A DNA stretch of 64,000 bases from Methylobacterium cerastii. Its GTDB lineage: Bacteria; Pseudomonadota; Alphaproteobacteria; Rhizobiales; Beijerinckiaceae. Positions within the stretch are counted from its first letter, which is position 1. The number at the start of each line of letters is the position of its first letter. The stretch lies in contig NZ_BPQG01000025.1 in the NCBI RefSeq assembly GCF_022179125.1, positions 51,912-115,911 on the forward strand, written 5' to 3'. A program made the position numbers and the translations under genes. This document shows positions 45,006 through 54,570 of the stretch, one piece after another. The notes below the pieces were generated by a model that saw only the letters and a program-made list of their open reading frames with translations, was not told where the DNA came from and did not search any database.

Positions 45006-46127
45006 ATGTCGAGCCTCGAATCCTTCGCCCGCGACAAGCTCTCCGGCCTGGACGCTGCCGCGCTGCGCCGCCGCCTCGTGCCGACGACCCGCGCCGTCGA
45101 CGCGATGGCGGAACGCGGCGCGCGCCGCCTGGTCTCGTTCTCGTGCAACGACTACCTCGGCCTGAGCCACGACCCGCGGGTGGTCGCGGCGGCGCAGCAG
45201 GCCGTCGCCGCCTACGGCGCCGGCGCCGGCGGATCGCGCCTGGTGACCGGCAACCATCCGCTGCTGATCGCCATCGAGGCCCGGCTCGCCGCGCACAAGG
45301 GCACCGAGGCCGCCCTGGTTTTCGGCAGCGGCTACCTCGCCAACCTTGGCATCACCCCGGCGCTGGTCGGCGCGGGCGACCTCATCCTCGTCGACGCGCT
45401 CGCCCACGCCTGCATGTGGGGCGGCGCGCGGATCTCGGGGGCGACGACCCTGACGTTCCGCCACAACGACGTCGCCGACCTCGGCCGGCTGCTCGCCGAG
45501 CATCGCGCGCGCCATCGCCGGGCGATGATCCTCACCGAGCGGGTGTTCAGCATGGACGGCGACCGTGCGCCGCTCGGCGACATCCTGGGGGTGGCCGAGG
45601 CTCATGACGCCTGGACCCTGGTGGACGACGCGCACGGGCTCGGCGTGGTCGAGGGCGGTCCGAAAGCGCCCTTGGAGATGGGCACCCTGTCGAAGTCGCT
45701 CGGCTCCTACGGCGGCTATCTCTGCGCCTCGCAGGCCGTGGTCGACCTGCTGACGAGCCGCGCCCGCAGCTTCGTCTACACCACCGGGCTACCGCCGGCC
45801 TCCGCGGCGGCCGCCCTCGAAGCCCTGGCGATCCTCGAGGTGGAGCCCGAGCGCGGCGCGAAACCCCTGGCGCTCGCCCGCCGCTTCACCGCACGCCTCG
45901 GGCTGCCGGAGGCCGAGAGCGCGGTGGTGCCGGTGATGGTCGGCGCGGCGCAGGATGCGCTGGCGCTCTCCGCGGCGCTCGAAGCGCGCGGTTTCCTCGT
46001 CGTGGCGATCCGGCCGCCGACCGTGCCCGACGGCACCGCGCGGCTGCGGGTGGCGTTCTCGGCGGCGCATGACGCGGCGCAGGTCGACGCGCTGGCCGAC
46101 GCCATCCTCGCCCTGCGGCCGGCCTGA
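45006..46127 (+). CDS. bioF: 8-Amino-7-oxononanoate synthase
   Basis: A 373-aa PLP enzyme that condenses pimeloyl-ACP (or -CoA) with alanine to form KAPA, the substrate of the divergent bioA product. Motifs: SFSCNDYLGLSHDP at residue 44, GAGAGGSRLVTGNH at 71, VDDAHGLGVV at 206 with the PLP Asp and His, and Lys230 in GTLSKSLGSYGGY as the Schiff-base lysine. Length is slightly below the usual 380-390. The start is the ATG at 45006. I saw no BioR or BirA operator in the 86-bp bioA-bioF spacer; a weak GTCAA-N14-TTGAC dyad is there. Confidence 0.95.
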   Translation: MSSLESFARDKLSGLDAAALRRRLVPTTRAVDAMAERGARRLVSFSCNDYLGLSHDPRVVAAAQQAVAAYGAGAGGSRLVTGNHPLLIAIEARLAAHKGTEAALVFGSGYLANLGITPALVGAGDLILVDALAHACMWGGARISGATTLTFRHNDVADLGRLLAEHRARHRRAMILTERVFSMDGDRAPLGDILGVAEAHDAWTLVDDAHGLGVVEGGPKAPLEMGTLSKSLGSYGGYLCASQAVVDLLTSRARSFVYTTGLPPASAAAALEALAILEVEPERGAKPLALARRFTARLGLPEAESAVVPVMVGAAQDALALSAALEARGFLVVAIRPPTVPDGTARLRVAFSAAHDAAQVDALADAILALRPA

Positions 46128-46183
46128 CCGGAGCGAGAGCATTTTCGAGCGAGGTGGATGCCGGCTCGCGTGAAGAACATGCA

Positions 46184-46630
46184 CTAGGACGCGAGGGCGG
46201 CCTGTCGCGGCGGGGCGCCCCACGGGTCGTCTGCGGCGCTGGCGCGCGAGCGCGCCACGATCTGGCGCGACATCCTGATCGTCTCCCCGAGGCGGTCGAT
46301 CGATTCGGAGACCGCGGCCTTCAGGAGCGTCGCCCGCAGCATCTCGGCGCGCTGCCCCGCCTGAGAGACGGGAGGGCGGTACCGGCCGTTGCGCGGAGCC
46401 TTGTTCAGCATCTCCCGGAACGGCACGTCCATCAGCAGCGCGCCGCCCGCGTCCACGATCTCGAACGCGTAGGGCATCGGGTCGTAGCCGGAGCGTGCGA
46501 GGTCCGCCGAGATGTCGAGGATGGCGCGGCAGACGTCGAGGTAGACCGCATCGAGGCCGCTGAACTCCAGTCCGATCTCGTCGCGCTCGAAACCGCCCGG
46601 TCCATGAAGATGGCAGTAAAAGTACGGCAT
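46184..46630 (-). CDS. DUF6894-domain protein
   Basis: A 148-aa cytoplasmic protein. Residues 1-75 match the small DUF6894 family, common in Methylobacterium and rhizobia: MPYFYCHLHGPGGFERDEIG at the start, then LDVCRAILDISADLARSG and FEIVDAGGALLMDVPF. The remainder (residues 76-148) is a charged helical extension peculiar to this copy. Function unknown. The ATG at 46630 matches the family start exactly; the upstream frame is unrelated. Monocistronic, convergent with bioF. Confidence 0.75.
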   Translation of the reverse strand: MPYFYCHLHGPGGFERDEIGLEFSGLDAVYLDVCRAILDISADLARSGYDPMPYAFEIVDAGGALLMDVPFREMLNKAPRNGRYRPPVSQAGQRAEMLRATLLKAAVSESIDRLGETIRMSRQIVARSRASAADDPWGAPPRQAALAS

Positions 46631-46752
46631 TTGCGAAAGTGTGACAGATTTCGCGACCCAGCGCATCCGGTTTGTTTTCGCAGCCGCTAACACAGGTGGT
46701 TTGCGCGCACGTGCATAAAGCATACGATGCGCGCCGTCGCGGCCTTGCAACG

Positions 46753-46778
46753 AAAAACGCCGCGCTCTCGCGCGGCGT
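46753..46778 (-). terminator. Rho-independent terminator of the TPR lipoprotein gene
   Basis: On the minus strand an 8-bp perfect stem (arms 46771-46778 and 46757-46764, ACGCCGCG and its complement) with a 6-nt loop is followed by a run of T (A residues at 46753-46757 on the plus strand). It lies 27 bp after the stop of the TPR gene. Confidence 0.88.
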
Positions 46779-46804
46779 CGATCGCAGGAACGTGCGGCGG
46801 AAGC

Positions 46805-47674
46805 TCAGTTGAACAGCGAGCCGACGCCGCCCTGCACGCGGCCGAGGCCCTGGCGCGCGATCGGGTTGTTCGGGTCGATGGTCGAGGCGCGCTGGTAGTT
46901 CTCCATCGCCTCCTTCTTCCGGTTCGACTTCTCGTAGGCGAGGCCGCGATAGGCCCAGGAGGTCGCGTCCTTGTTGTCGACGTTGAGCGCGGCGTTGTAG
47001 TCCTCGATCGCCTTGTCGTATTTGTTCGTGGCGATCAGGCTCTGGCCGCGGGCGGCGTAGGGCGCGCTGACGAAGGGGTTGCGGTCGATCGCGGCGTCGA
47101 AGTCGCCGATGGCGGCGATGTCCTGGCCCTGCTTCTGCCGGACCAGGCCACGGGCGTGATACGCCTCGGCCGATTCGGGCATCAGGCGGATCGCGACGTT
47201 GAGGTCGCGCATCGCGCCTTCGAGGTCGCCCTGGGCGCGCAGCACGTTGGCGCGGCCGATATAGGCCGGGCCGTAATTCGGGTCGGAGGCGATCGCCTTG
47301 GTGAAATCCTGCAGCGCGGCGTCGTTGCGGCCGGTCTGGCGATAGGCCAGCGCGCGGTTGTTGTAGGCCGAGCCCGAATTCGGGTCGATCTGCACCGCCT
47401 TGGTGAAGTCGCCGATCGCGTCGTTGAACTGGCCCGCGCGGGCGTAGGCCGCGCCACGGGTGTTGTAGGCGGCGGCGTCGTTGGGGTTACGCTGCACCAC
47501 CTCGGTCAGCGAAGCGATGTTGACGTTGGTCGCGCCCGTGGTGTCCGCCTCCAGCACGGCGAATTGCCGCGAGCCGGCAGCGCTTCCCACGGTCTCGCAG
47601 CCGGCGAGCCCCACGCTCGCGAGCGCCGCGAGGCCGAGCAGGGCCCGTTGTAACCGCACGCTGTCTGACGTCAT
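46805..47674 (-). CDS. TPR-repeat lipoprotein (NlpI-like)
   Basis: A 289-aa lipoprotein. The signal ends in lipobox LAGC with lipidated Cys26. About six tetratricopeptide repeats fill residues 50-280, with typical pairs such as AAAYNTRGAAYARAGQFNDA, SAYNNRALAYRQTGRND, AYIGRANVLRAQGDLE and SWAYRGLAYEKSNRK. TPR solenoids bind partner proteins; in Gram-negative bacteria NlpI-like lipoproteins organise cell-wall hydrolases or proteases at the outer membrane. The start is the ATG at 47674. Monocistronic, with its own terminator and a 275-bp upstream spacer. Confidence 0.9.
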   Translation of the reverse strand: MTSDSVRLQRALLGLAALASVGLAGCETVGSAAGSRQFAVLEADTTGATNVNIASLTEVVQRNPNDAAAYNTRGAAYARAGQFNDAIGDFTKAVQIDPNSGSAYNNRALAYRQTGRNDAALQDFTKAIASDPNYGPAYIGRANVLRAQGDLEGAMRDLNVAIRLMPESAEAYHARGLVRQKQGQDIAAIGDFDAAIDRNPFVSAPYAARGQSLIATNKYDKAIEDYNAALNVDNKDATSWAYRGLAYEKSNRKKEAMENYQRASTIDPNNPIARQGLGRVQGGVGSLFN

Positions 47675-47949
47675 CGCCCCATTCCCCTCGGCACGGTGCT
47701 CAAGCCTTCAGCACGCCCGAATCTCTGATCCACGCACCCCAAGCGGCGCGGCCGGCGCGCGGCCGGTCCGATCCGGTTGCGTTGGCCCCGGCACGTTCGC
47801 GCATCGCGGTGAACGCCCGATTAAGCGCGGGCGACGATCCCGTTGATGCGGGCCGATGTGGCGAACGTATGGCTCGACGCGAAAAGTCGTCGCGAACGTC
47901 GAAGCGGGGGGCACGCGAGTCATCCGCTGTGGTGCGGATGCATCGGAGT

Positions 47950-49046
47950 TCAGGGCTTGAGGCGGGTGACGTGGCCCATCTTGCGGCCGGGCCGGGCCTC
48001 GCCCTTGCCGTAGAGGTGGAGGTGCGCGCCGGGCTCGGCCAGCACCGATCGCCAGCCTTCCACCTCGTCGCCGATGAGGTTGCGCATCTCGGCCTTCAAT
48101 CCGCCCGGGCGGGACGGATCGCCCAGCGGCCAGCCGCAGACCGCGCGCACGTGCTGGGCGAACTGCGAGGTGGTCGCGCCCTCGATCGTCCAGTGCCCGG
48201 AATTGTGCACCCGCGGCGCGATCTCGTTCACGACGAGGCGCTCGGCGCCGTCGGCCTCGCGCACCAGGAACATCTCGACGGCGAGCACCCCGACGTAGTC
48301 GAGGGCGTCGGCGATCGTCCGGGCGATGCCGAGGGCGGCCTGCGCCGTCTCGGGTGCGATGCCCGGCGCCGGCACGCGGGTGACGGCGAGGATGTGGTCG
48401 CGGTGCTCGTTCTCGCACAGGTCGAAGGCGGCGAAGCTCCCGTCGGCGGCCCGCGCCGCGACCACCGAGACTTCCCGCTCGAACGCGACGAAGCCTTCGA
48501 GGATCAAAGCCGCGCCGCCGAACTCGGCGAAGATCGCGTTGCGGTCCGATTCGGCCTCCGTCCGGATGATGCGCTGGCCCTTGCCGTCGTAACCGAAGCG
48601 GCGGGTCTTCAGCACGGCCGGGCGGCCGATCGCGTCGAGGGCGCGGGCGAAGTCGTCCGGGGTGTCGACCGCGCGGAACGGCGCCGTCGGGATGCCGAGG
48701 CGGTTGATGAAGTCCTTCTCCGACAGCCGGTCCTGCGTCGTCGCCAGCGCCGAGGCGCTGGGATGCAGGGCGGCGTGGGCCGCGAGCAGGTCGGCGGTCT
48801 CGCGCGGGATGTTCTCGAACTCGTAGGTCACCACGTCGACGCTTTGCGCGAATCGCGTCAGCGCCTCCGCGTCGTCGTAGGCGGCGCAGGTGGTCTTAGC
48901 CGCCACGTCGAAGGCCGGGCTGTCGGCATCGGGGCAGTAGATGTGGGCCTTGAGGCCCATGTTGGCCGCGGCCAGCGCGATCATGCGGCCGAGCTGGCCG
49001 CCGCCGACGATGCCGAGGGTGCCGCCGGGCGCGATGGTCTTTGGGG

Positions 49047-49050
<4 letters not shown>
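47950..49050 (-). CDS. purK: N5-carboxyaminoimidazole ribonucleotide synthase
   Basis: A 366-aa ATP-grasp enzyme of purine synthesis, converting AIR and bicarbonate to N5-CAIR. Motifs: [19 protein letters not shown] at the start, TYEFENIP near residue 93, [12 protein letters not shown] at about 145 (ATP-binding loop), and [26 protein letters not shown], the PurK hallmark in the C-terminal half. Length typical. The start overlaps the stop of purE by 4 bp, so the pair is translationally coupled. It ends near a 275-bp spacer upstream of the TPR gene. Confidence 0.96.
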
Positions 49051-49559
<509 letters not shown>

Positions 49560-49666
49560 TTCCTTCGCGATGCGGGCCGGTCGACCCGTCCTCGCCGCTG
49601 GCAAGCTCGCCGCTTACAGGCGCCGATCCGGCGCGGCAAGGCGAGGCGCACCGGCATCCACCGGCA

Positions 49667-49885
49667 TCAGGCGATGATGTCGGGGGTGATCTGGTCCTCG
49701 ACGAAGGCGATCCTGTCGCGCAGCGTCAGCTTGCGCTTCTTCAGGCGCTGGATCTGCAGCTGGTCGCCGGCGACGTTGCGCTCGAGGGCATCGATCGCGT
49801 CGTCGAGGTCGCGATGCTCCTGTTTCAGCCGCGCCAGCTCGACGTCCAGTTCGGATTGCGCATCCGGGACCAACTCAACCGCCAT
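49667..49885 (-). CDS. YdcH-family (DUF465) protein
   Basis: A 72-aa all-helical protein of the YdcH/DUF465 family. A hairpin of two helices is predicted: ELDVELARLKQEHRDLDDAI and LQIQRLKKRKLTLRDRIAFV, the second with the family signature LK-K-RKL-L-D-I. Function unknown; members may bind nucleic acids or act as small coiled-coil adaptors. The ATG at 49885 fits the family; an in-frame ATG at 49924 adds 13 residues. It lies 107 bp upstream of purE on the same strand and is divergent from a second YdcH gene. Confidence 0.85.
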   Translation of the reverse strand: MAVELVPDAQSELDVELARLKQEHRDLDDAIDALERNVAGDQLQIQRLKKRKLTLRDRIAFVEDQITPDIIA

Positions 49886-50042
49886 CGCCGCCTTCGAAAA
49901 CCATCCTGTGCCGGAATCGAGCATGCGTCAGGCACGCCCGAGCGGCAAGCATTCGTGAGGCATAGGCTGAGGATTGCCTTCGACAGCCGGCTCGACATGT
50001 GCCAGATTCCCCGCGTCGGAACGATGACAGGAGACACGACTC

Positions 50043-50225
50043 ATGTCGCTGCAGACGCATCTGAGCCAGCTCACCCGGAAGCACGAAGCCCTCGAACGCG
50101 AAATCCACCAGGCGACGCTGAGGCCGTCCGAGGACGACCTGCACATCGCCGAGTTGAAGCGGCGCAAACTTCTCCTGAAGGACGAGATCAACCGGCTGCA
50201 GGCGGGCGTCGACACGCTGCACTGA
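50043..50225 (+). CDS. YdcH-family (DUF465) protein
   Basis: A 60-aa helical-hairpin protein of the same DUF465 family as its divergent neighbour. First helix: LSQLTRKHEALEREIHQATL; second: HIAELKRRKLLLKDEINRLQ with the conserved LKRRKL-LKDEI pattern. This is the minimal family size. AGGAG precedes the ATG at 50043. It is followed directly by a strong terminator, so it is monocistronic. The 157-bp spacer between the two divergent YdcH genes must carry both promoters. Confidence 0.88.
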   Translation: MSLQTHLSQLTRKHEALEREIHQATLRPSEDDLHIAELKRRKLLLKDEINRLQAGVDTLH

Positions 50226-50258
50226 CGGACCTGTTTCGAAGCACGACACCGAGATCCG

Positions 50259-50288
50259 CCGCGCCGTCCCCCACGGCGCGGCTTTTTT
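50259..50288 (+). terminator. Rho-independent terminator of the plus-strand YdcH gene
   Basis: A 9-bp stem CCGCGCCGT/ACGGCGCGG with a 5-nt C-rich loop is followed by C and six T residues (50283-50288). It lies 34 bp after the stop. Confidence 0.9.
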
Positions 50289-50381
50289 ATGCAGCCGCTC
50301 GATCCTGCGCGGCCCGCAATCCTGCTAGCTTCGCTGCCAGGCGGCGGCCCCCGAAGAGGCCGCCCCGTCCGAGGAGCCGCC

Positions 50382-52313
50382 ATGCCGACCGCCGACCCCT
50401 CCCCAGACCTGCCGTCGCGCTACGCCGCGGTGCATGAGCGCGCGATGCGCGACCCCGAGGGGTTCTGGCTCGACGCGGCGCGGGCGATCGACTGGACGAC
50501 GGAGCCGACCCGGGCCTTCAAGCCCAAGTCCGGCCCCTACGGTCGCTGGTTCCCCGACGGGGCGCTGAACGCCTGCTGGAACGCCGTCGATCGGCACGTC
50601 GCCGGCGGCCGCGCGGAGCAGGTCGCGATCCGCTACGATTCGCCGGCCACGGGCACCAAGCGCGCCATCACCTATGCGGACCTCCTGCGCGAGGTCTCGG
50701 CCCTGGCCGCCGTGCTCGCCGACCTCGGCGTCGGCCGGGGCGACCGGGTGATCCTCTACATGCCGATGGTGCCTGAAGCCCTGTTCGGCATGCTCGCCTG
50801 CGCCCGCATCGGCGCGGTGCACTCGGTGGTGTTCGGCGGGTTCGCCGCCAACGAGCTGAGCGTCCGGATCGAGGACGCGGCGCCGAAGGTGGTGCTCGCC
50901 GCCTCCTGCGGCATCGAGCCGAGCCGGGTGGTCGCCTACAAGCCGCTGCTGGACGCCGCCCTCGCCACGGCCCGGCACAAGCCCGCCGCCTGCCTCATCC
51001 TTCAGCGCCCGCAAGCCCTCGCGAGCCTCGTCGAGGGCCGCGACCGGGATTGGGCCGAGGCGGTCGCGGCGGCCGAGGGGCGGAAGCCGGACTGCGTGCC
51101 GATGGCCGCGACCGACCCGCTCTACGTGCTCTACACCTCCGGCACCACCGGCAAGCCCAAGGGCGTGGTGCGCGACACCGGCGGCTACCTCGTCGCGCTC
51201 AGCTGGTCGATGTCCAACCTCTACGGCGTGCAGCCCGGCGAGACCTACTTCTGCGCTTCCGACATCGGCTGGGTGGTCGGCCATTCCTACATCGTCTACG
51301 CGCCGCTGCTGCACGGCTGCACCACGGTCCTGTACGAGGGCAAGCCGGTCGGCACCCCCGATCCCGGCGCGTTCTGGCGGGTCGTCGCCGAGACCGGCAC
51401 GGTCTGCCTGTTCACGGCGCCGACGGCGCTCCGCGCGATCAAGAAGGAGGATTCGAAAGGCAGCCATGTGGCTGGCCACGACCTCTCGCGCTTCCGCACC
51501 CTGTTCCTGGCCGGCGAGCGCGCGGACCCGGCTTCGGTCGCCTGGGCCGAGCGCGTGCTCGACCGGCCGGTGGTCGACCATTGGTGGCAGACCGAGACCG
51601 GCTGGCCGATCGCCGGCAACCCGGTCGGCCTGGGGCTGCTCCCGGTCAAGCACGGCAGCACCTGCGTGCCGATGCCGGGCTACGACGTGCAGGTGCTCGA
51701 CGAGGGCGGCAAGCCGGTGCCCGCCGGCACGATGGGCACCATCGCGATCCGCCTGCCGCTGCCGCCGGGATGCCTGCCGACCCTGTGGGGCTCCGATACC
51801 CGGATGCGCACGAGCTATCTCGAGACCTTTCCCGGCTGGTACGACACCTCGGATGCGGGCGTGATCGACGCCGACGGCTACATCACCGTGCTCGGGCGGA
51901 CGGACGACATCATCAACGTCGCCGGCCACCGGCTTTCCACCGGCGGGATGGAGGCGGTGCTGTCGTCCCACCCCGACGTCGCCGAATGCGCGGTCATCGG
52001 CATCCGCGACGCGCTGAAGGGCGAGGCGCCCTGCGGCTTCGTCGTGCTCAAGGCGCAGGTCGCGCGCGATCCGGCCGAGATCGAGCGCGAGCTGGTCGCC
52101 AAGGTCCGCGACGAGATCGGCCCCGTGGCCGCCTTCAAGCTCGCGCTTACGGTGCAGCGGCTGCCGAAGACCCGCTCGGGCAAGATCCTGCGCGCCACGA
52201 TGAAGCGCATCGCCGACCACGAGCCCTGGACCATGCCGGCGACCATCGACGACGCGGGCGTCCTGGACGAGATCGGCGAAAGCCTGAAGGCGCGGGGGAT
52301 CGGGGAGGGGTGA
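50382..52313 (+). CDS. prpE: Propionyl-CoA synthetase (PrpE-like acyl-CoA synthetase)
   Basis: A 643-aa AMP-forming acyl-CoA synthetase. It activates propionate (and probably acetate) to the CoA thioester via an acyl-adenylate. Motifs: ATP-binding YTSGTTGKPKGVVRD, DIGWVVGHSYIVYAPL, then DHWWQTETGWPI, where the form with DHWW and GWP separates PrpE from acetyl-CoA synthetase (DTWW...GG). The C-terminal PKTRSGKILRATMK carries the catalytic lysine that is often acetylated. GAGGAG precedes the ATG at 50382. It stands in tandem with the flavin reductase gene; no methylcitrate genes are adjacent, and propionyl-CoA could feed the ethylmalonyl-CoA/propionyl-CoA carboxylase route. Confidence 0.9.
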   Translation: MPTADPSPDLPSRYAAVHERAMRDPEGFWLDAARAIDWTTEPTRAFKPKSGPYGRWFPDGALNACWNAVDRHVAGGRAEQVAIRYDSPATGTKRAITYADLLREVSALAAVLADLGVGRGDRVILYMPMVPEALFGMLACARIGAVHSVVFGGFAANELSVRIEDAAPKVVLAASCGIEPSRVVAYKPLLDAALATARHKPAACLILQRPQALASLVEGRDRDWAEAVAAAEGRKPDCVPMAATDPLYVLYTSGTTGKPKGVVRDTGGYLVALSWSMSNLYGVQPGETYFCASDIGWVVGHSYIVYAPLLHGCTTVLYEGKPVGTPDPGAFWRVVAETGTVCLFTAPTALRAIKKEDSKGSHVAGHDLSRFRTLFLAGERADPASVAWAERVLDRPVVDHWWQTETGWPIAGNPVGLGLLPVKHGSTCVPMPGYDVQVLDEGGKPVPAGTMGTIAIRLPLPPGCLPTLWGSDTRMRTSYLETFPGWYDTSDAGVIDADGYITVLGRTDDIINVAGHRLSTGGMEAVLSSHPDVAECAVIGIRDALKGEAPCGFVVLKAQVARDPAEIERELVAKVRDEIGPVAAFKLALTVQRLPKTRSGKILRATMKRIADHEPWTMPATIDDAGVLDEIGESLKARGIGEG

Positions 52314-52442
52314 GGCGCAGAAGCCGCGTCGCGGCAGCAAGCCGAGAGCAAAGCTCGGCGGAGGACCGGCATGAGGCGGCGAACTGGCGTCGGCTTCGAG
52401 AGTGCGGCACACAGCGCGGGCCCCCGCAACCCGGAGTTGCCG

Positions 52443-53561
52443 ATGACCGCCCGCCTGTTCGAACCGCTCAAGCTCGACGACCTGACGCTGGAGAACCGCA
52501 TCCTGATCGCGCCGATGTGCCAGTACTCGGCGCGCGACGGCGAGGCGACCGACTGGCACATGATGCATCTCGGGCAGCTCGCGATGTCGGGCGCCGGGCT
52601 GCTGACGCTGGAGGCGACGGCGGTGTCGCCCGAGGCGCGCATCACGGCGTGGGACCTCGGGCTCTATTCCGACGGCTGCGAGCGGGCCTTGGGCCGGGTT
52701 CTGTCGGCGATCCGCGACTACGCGCCGATCCCGGTCTGCATCCAGATCGCCCATGCCGGCCGCAAGGCGTCGAGCCAGGCGCCGTGGGACGGCGGCCAGC
52801 AGATCGCGCCGGAGCATCCCTACGGATGGCGCACCGAGGCGCCGTCGGCGCTGGCGCACGGCGACGGCGAGGTGGCGCCCCACGCCCTCGACGCGGCGGA
52901 CCTCAAGCGCATCCGCGACGACTTCGTCGCCACCGCCAAGCGCGCGGTTCGGCTCGGAATCGAGGCGTTCGAGCTGCACGGCGCCCACGGCTACCTGCTC
53001 CACCAGTTCCTCTCGCCGCTCGCCAACGAGCGCACCGACGCCTACGGCGGCAGCCTGGAAAACCGGATGCGGTTCCCGCTCGAGGTGTTCGAGGCCGTGC
53101 GCGCGGTGGTGCCCGCGGGCCATCCGGTATGGATGCGGGTCTCGGCCACCGACTGGGTCGAGGACGGCTGGGACCTGGAGGAGACCGTCGAACTCGCCCA
53201 GCGCCTGAAGCAGGCCGGCTCGCCGGCGATCCACGTCTCCACCGGCGGCGTCTCGCCGAAGCAGGCGATCAAGCTCGGGCCGGGCTACCAGGTGCCCTAC
53301 GCCGAGCGGATCAGGGCCGAGACCGGGCTCGCGACCATGGCCGTCGGGCTGATCACCGAGCCGGCCGAGGCCGAGGCGATCCTGGCCGAGGGCCGGGCGG
53401 ACGCGATCTCGCTCGCCCGCGCCATGCTCTACGATCCGCGCTGGCCCTGGCACGCGGCGGCCGAGCTCGGCGCGACCGTGCGGGCGCCCAAGCAGTACTG
53501 GCGCTCGCAGCCGCGGGCCTACAAGGACCTGTTCAAGGACCCGACCTTCGGACAGCGCTGA
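52443..53561 (+). CDS. NADH:flavin oxidoreductase of the old yellow enzyme family (YqjM-like)
   Basis: A 372-aa FMN enzyme that reduces activated C=C bonds. It belongs to the thermophilic-like (YqjM) class of old yellow enzymes. Markers: the Cys-containing PMCQYSA near residue 25 (the redox-tuning Cys of YqjM), [12 protein letters not shown], the substrate pair in [34 protein letters not shown], and [15 protein letters not shown] near the C-terminus. The natural substrate is unknown. I start at the ATG at 52443; the longer upstream frame is unrelated. It is 129 bp after prpE on the same strand. Confidence 0.93.
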   Translation: MTARLFEPLKLDDLTLENRILIAPMCQYSARDGEATDWHMMHLGQLAMSGAGLLTLEATAVSPEARITAWDLGLYSDGCERALGRVLSAIRDYAPIPVCIQIAHAGRKASSQAPWDGGQQIAPEHPYGWRTEAPSALAHGDGEVAPHALDAADLKRIRDDFVATAKRAVRLGIEAFELHGAHGYLLHQFLSPLANERTDAYGGSLENRMRFPLEVFEAVRAVVPAGHPVWMRVSATDWVEDGWDLEETVELAQRLKQAGSPAIHVSTGGVSPKQAIKLGPGYQVPYAERIRAETGLATMAVGLITEPAEAEAILAEGRADAISLARAMLYDPRWPWHAAAELGATVRAPKQYWRSQPRAYKDLFKDPTFGQR

Positions 53562-53685
53562 TCGCGCTGGGCACCGAGCCTCGATCGCCCGGGCCTCGCC
53601 TCGGGCGCGCGATTCCGGTATCGGCTCGGGCCGTAGGCCGGCCGCGGCCTGTCCTGCGCAGCCCGTCCTGCGCGGCCAGTCTTGG

Positions 53686-54570
53686 ATGTGCGAGATGCTG
53701 GCCATCGGCCTGACCCTGTTCCACCCGAGCCGCGACCAAGTCGACGACATCGTCCGGCGCTACGCCGGAAGCTCGCATCCGGTCCTCGCCTTCGACAACG
53801 GCGGCCTCGGACCGGTGGATCGCATGAAGCTCGAGGCGGCCGGCGTGCGCCTGCTGTCGGCCGAGACCAATGTCGGCGTCGCCGCAGCGCTCAACGCCGT
53901 CGTCGAGGCGGCGGCGCGCGGGGGCGCGGACGCCGTGCTCCTGCTGGACCAGGACGCGCAGGTCGGCCCGGACATGGTCGCCGCCCTGGCCGGGGCCCGC
54001 GACCGCCTGCTGGCCGAGAACCGTCCTTGCGCGGTGGTCGGCCCGGTGCCGGGGCGGGCGAACGACGCCGCCAAGCCCCCGCGGTTCCGGCAACGCCCCG
54101 GCCGCGAGGCGGTCGGCACGCTGCTGCCGGTGGAATTCCTGGCCACCTCCGGTTCACTCATCGACGTGGCGGCGTTCCGCGCCGTCGGGCCGTTCCGGGC
54201 GGACTACTTCATCGACGGCGTCGAGCTCGAATGGTGCTTTCGCGCCTGGAGCGCCGGCTATGGGTGCTGGATGACGCGGGAGGCCACGATCGGCCACCGC
54301 GTCGGCGGCGGCACGATCCGCGCGTTCGGCATCGAGACGCCACGCCAGCCGCTGTTCCGTATGGCGACGTATCTCCGCAACTCCGTCTACGGCTGGCGCC
54401 TGCGCCACATCCCGCTGCCGTGGAAGCTGCGCCAGCTCGCCTACCTCCCGCTTCAGGTCGCGCTGTACTGGCGCGACGGCGGCTACCGGCCGGCGGTGCT
54501 GCGGCGGCTCGCGCAAGCGGTGCTCGACGGCTTCCGTGGCCGGCTCGGGCGCCCGGCCGACGCGCCATGA
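53686..54570 (+). CDS. Family-2 glycosyltransferase (rhamnosyltransferase-like)
   Basis: A 294-aa GT-A-fold glycosyltransferase of family GT2. The nucleotide-sugar site is formed by LTLFHPSRDQV, VLAFDNGG and the metal-binding DQDAQVG (residues about 88-94, a DxD-type motif). ATSGSLIDVAAF and DGVELEWCFRAWSAGYG form the acceptor side with the ED/E-W pair usual in WfgL/rhamnosyltransferase-like enzymes. It probably adds a sugar to a lipid-linked precursor of a surface polysaccharide. ATGs at 53686 and 53695 are both possible. Its stop overlaps the next gene by 4 bp. Confidence 0.87.
   Translation: MCEMLAIGLTLFHPSRDQVDDIVRRYAGSSHPVLAFDNGGLGPVDRMKLEAAGVRLLSAETNVGVAAALNAVVEAAARGGADAVLLLDQDAQVGPDMVAALAGARDRLLAENRPCAVVGPVPGRANDAAKPPRFRQRPGREAVGTLLPVEFLATSGSLIDVAAFRAVGPFRADYFIDGVELEWCFRAWSAGYGCWMTREATIGHRVGGGTIRAFGIETPRQPLFRMATYLRNSVYGWRLRHIPLPWKLRQLAYLPLQVALYWRDGGYRPAVLRRLAQAVLDGFRGRLGRPADAP

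Noticed and set aside
50325-53750. A 1141-codon minus-strand open frame over prpE and the flavin reductase
   Set aside because: Its translation is low-complexity Arg/Gly/Asp/Ala without domains, while the plus strand encodes two well-conserved enzymes.
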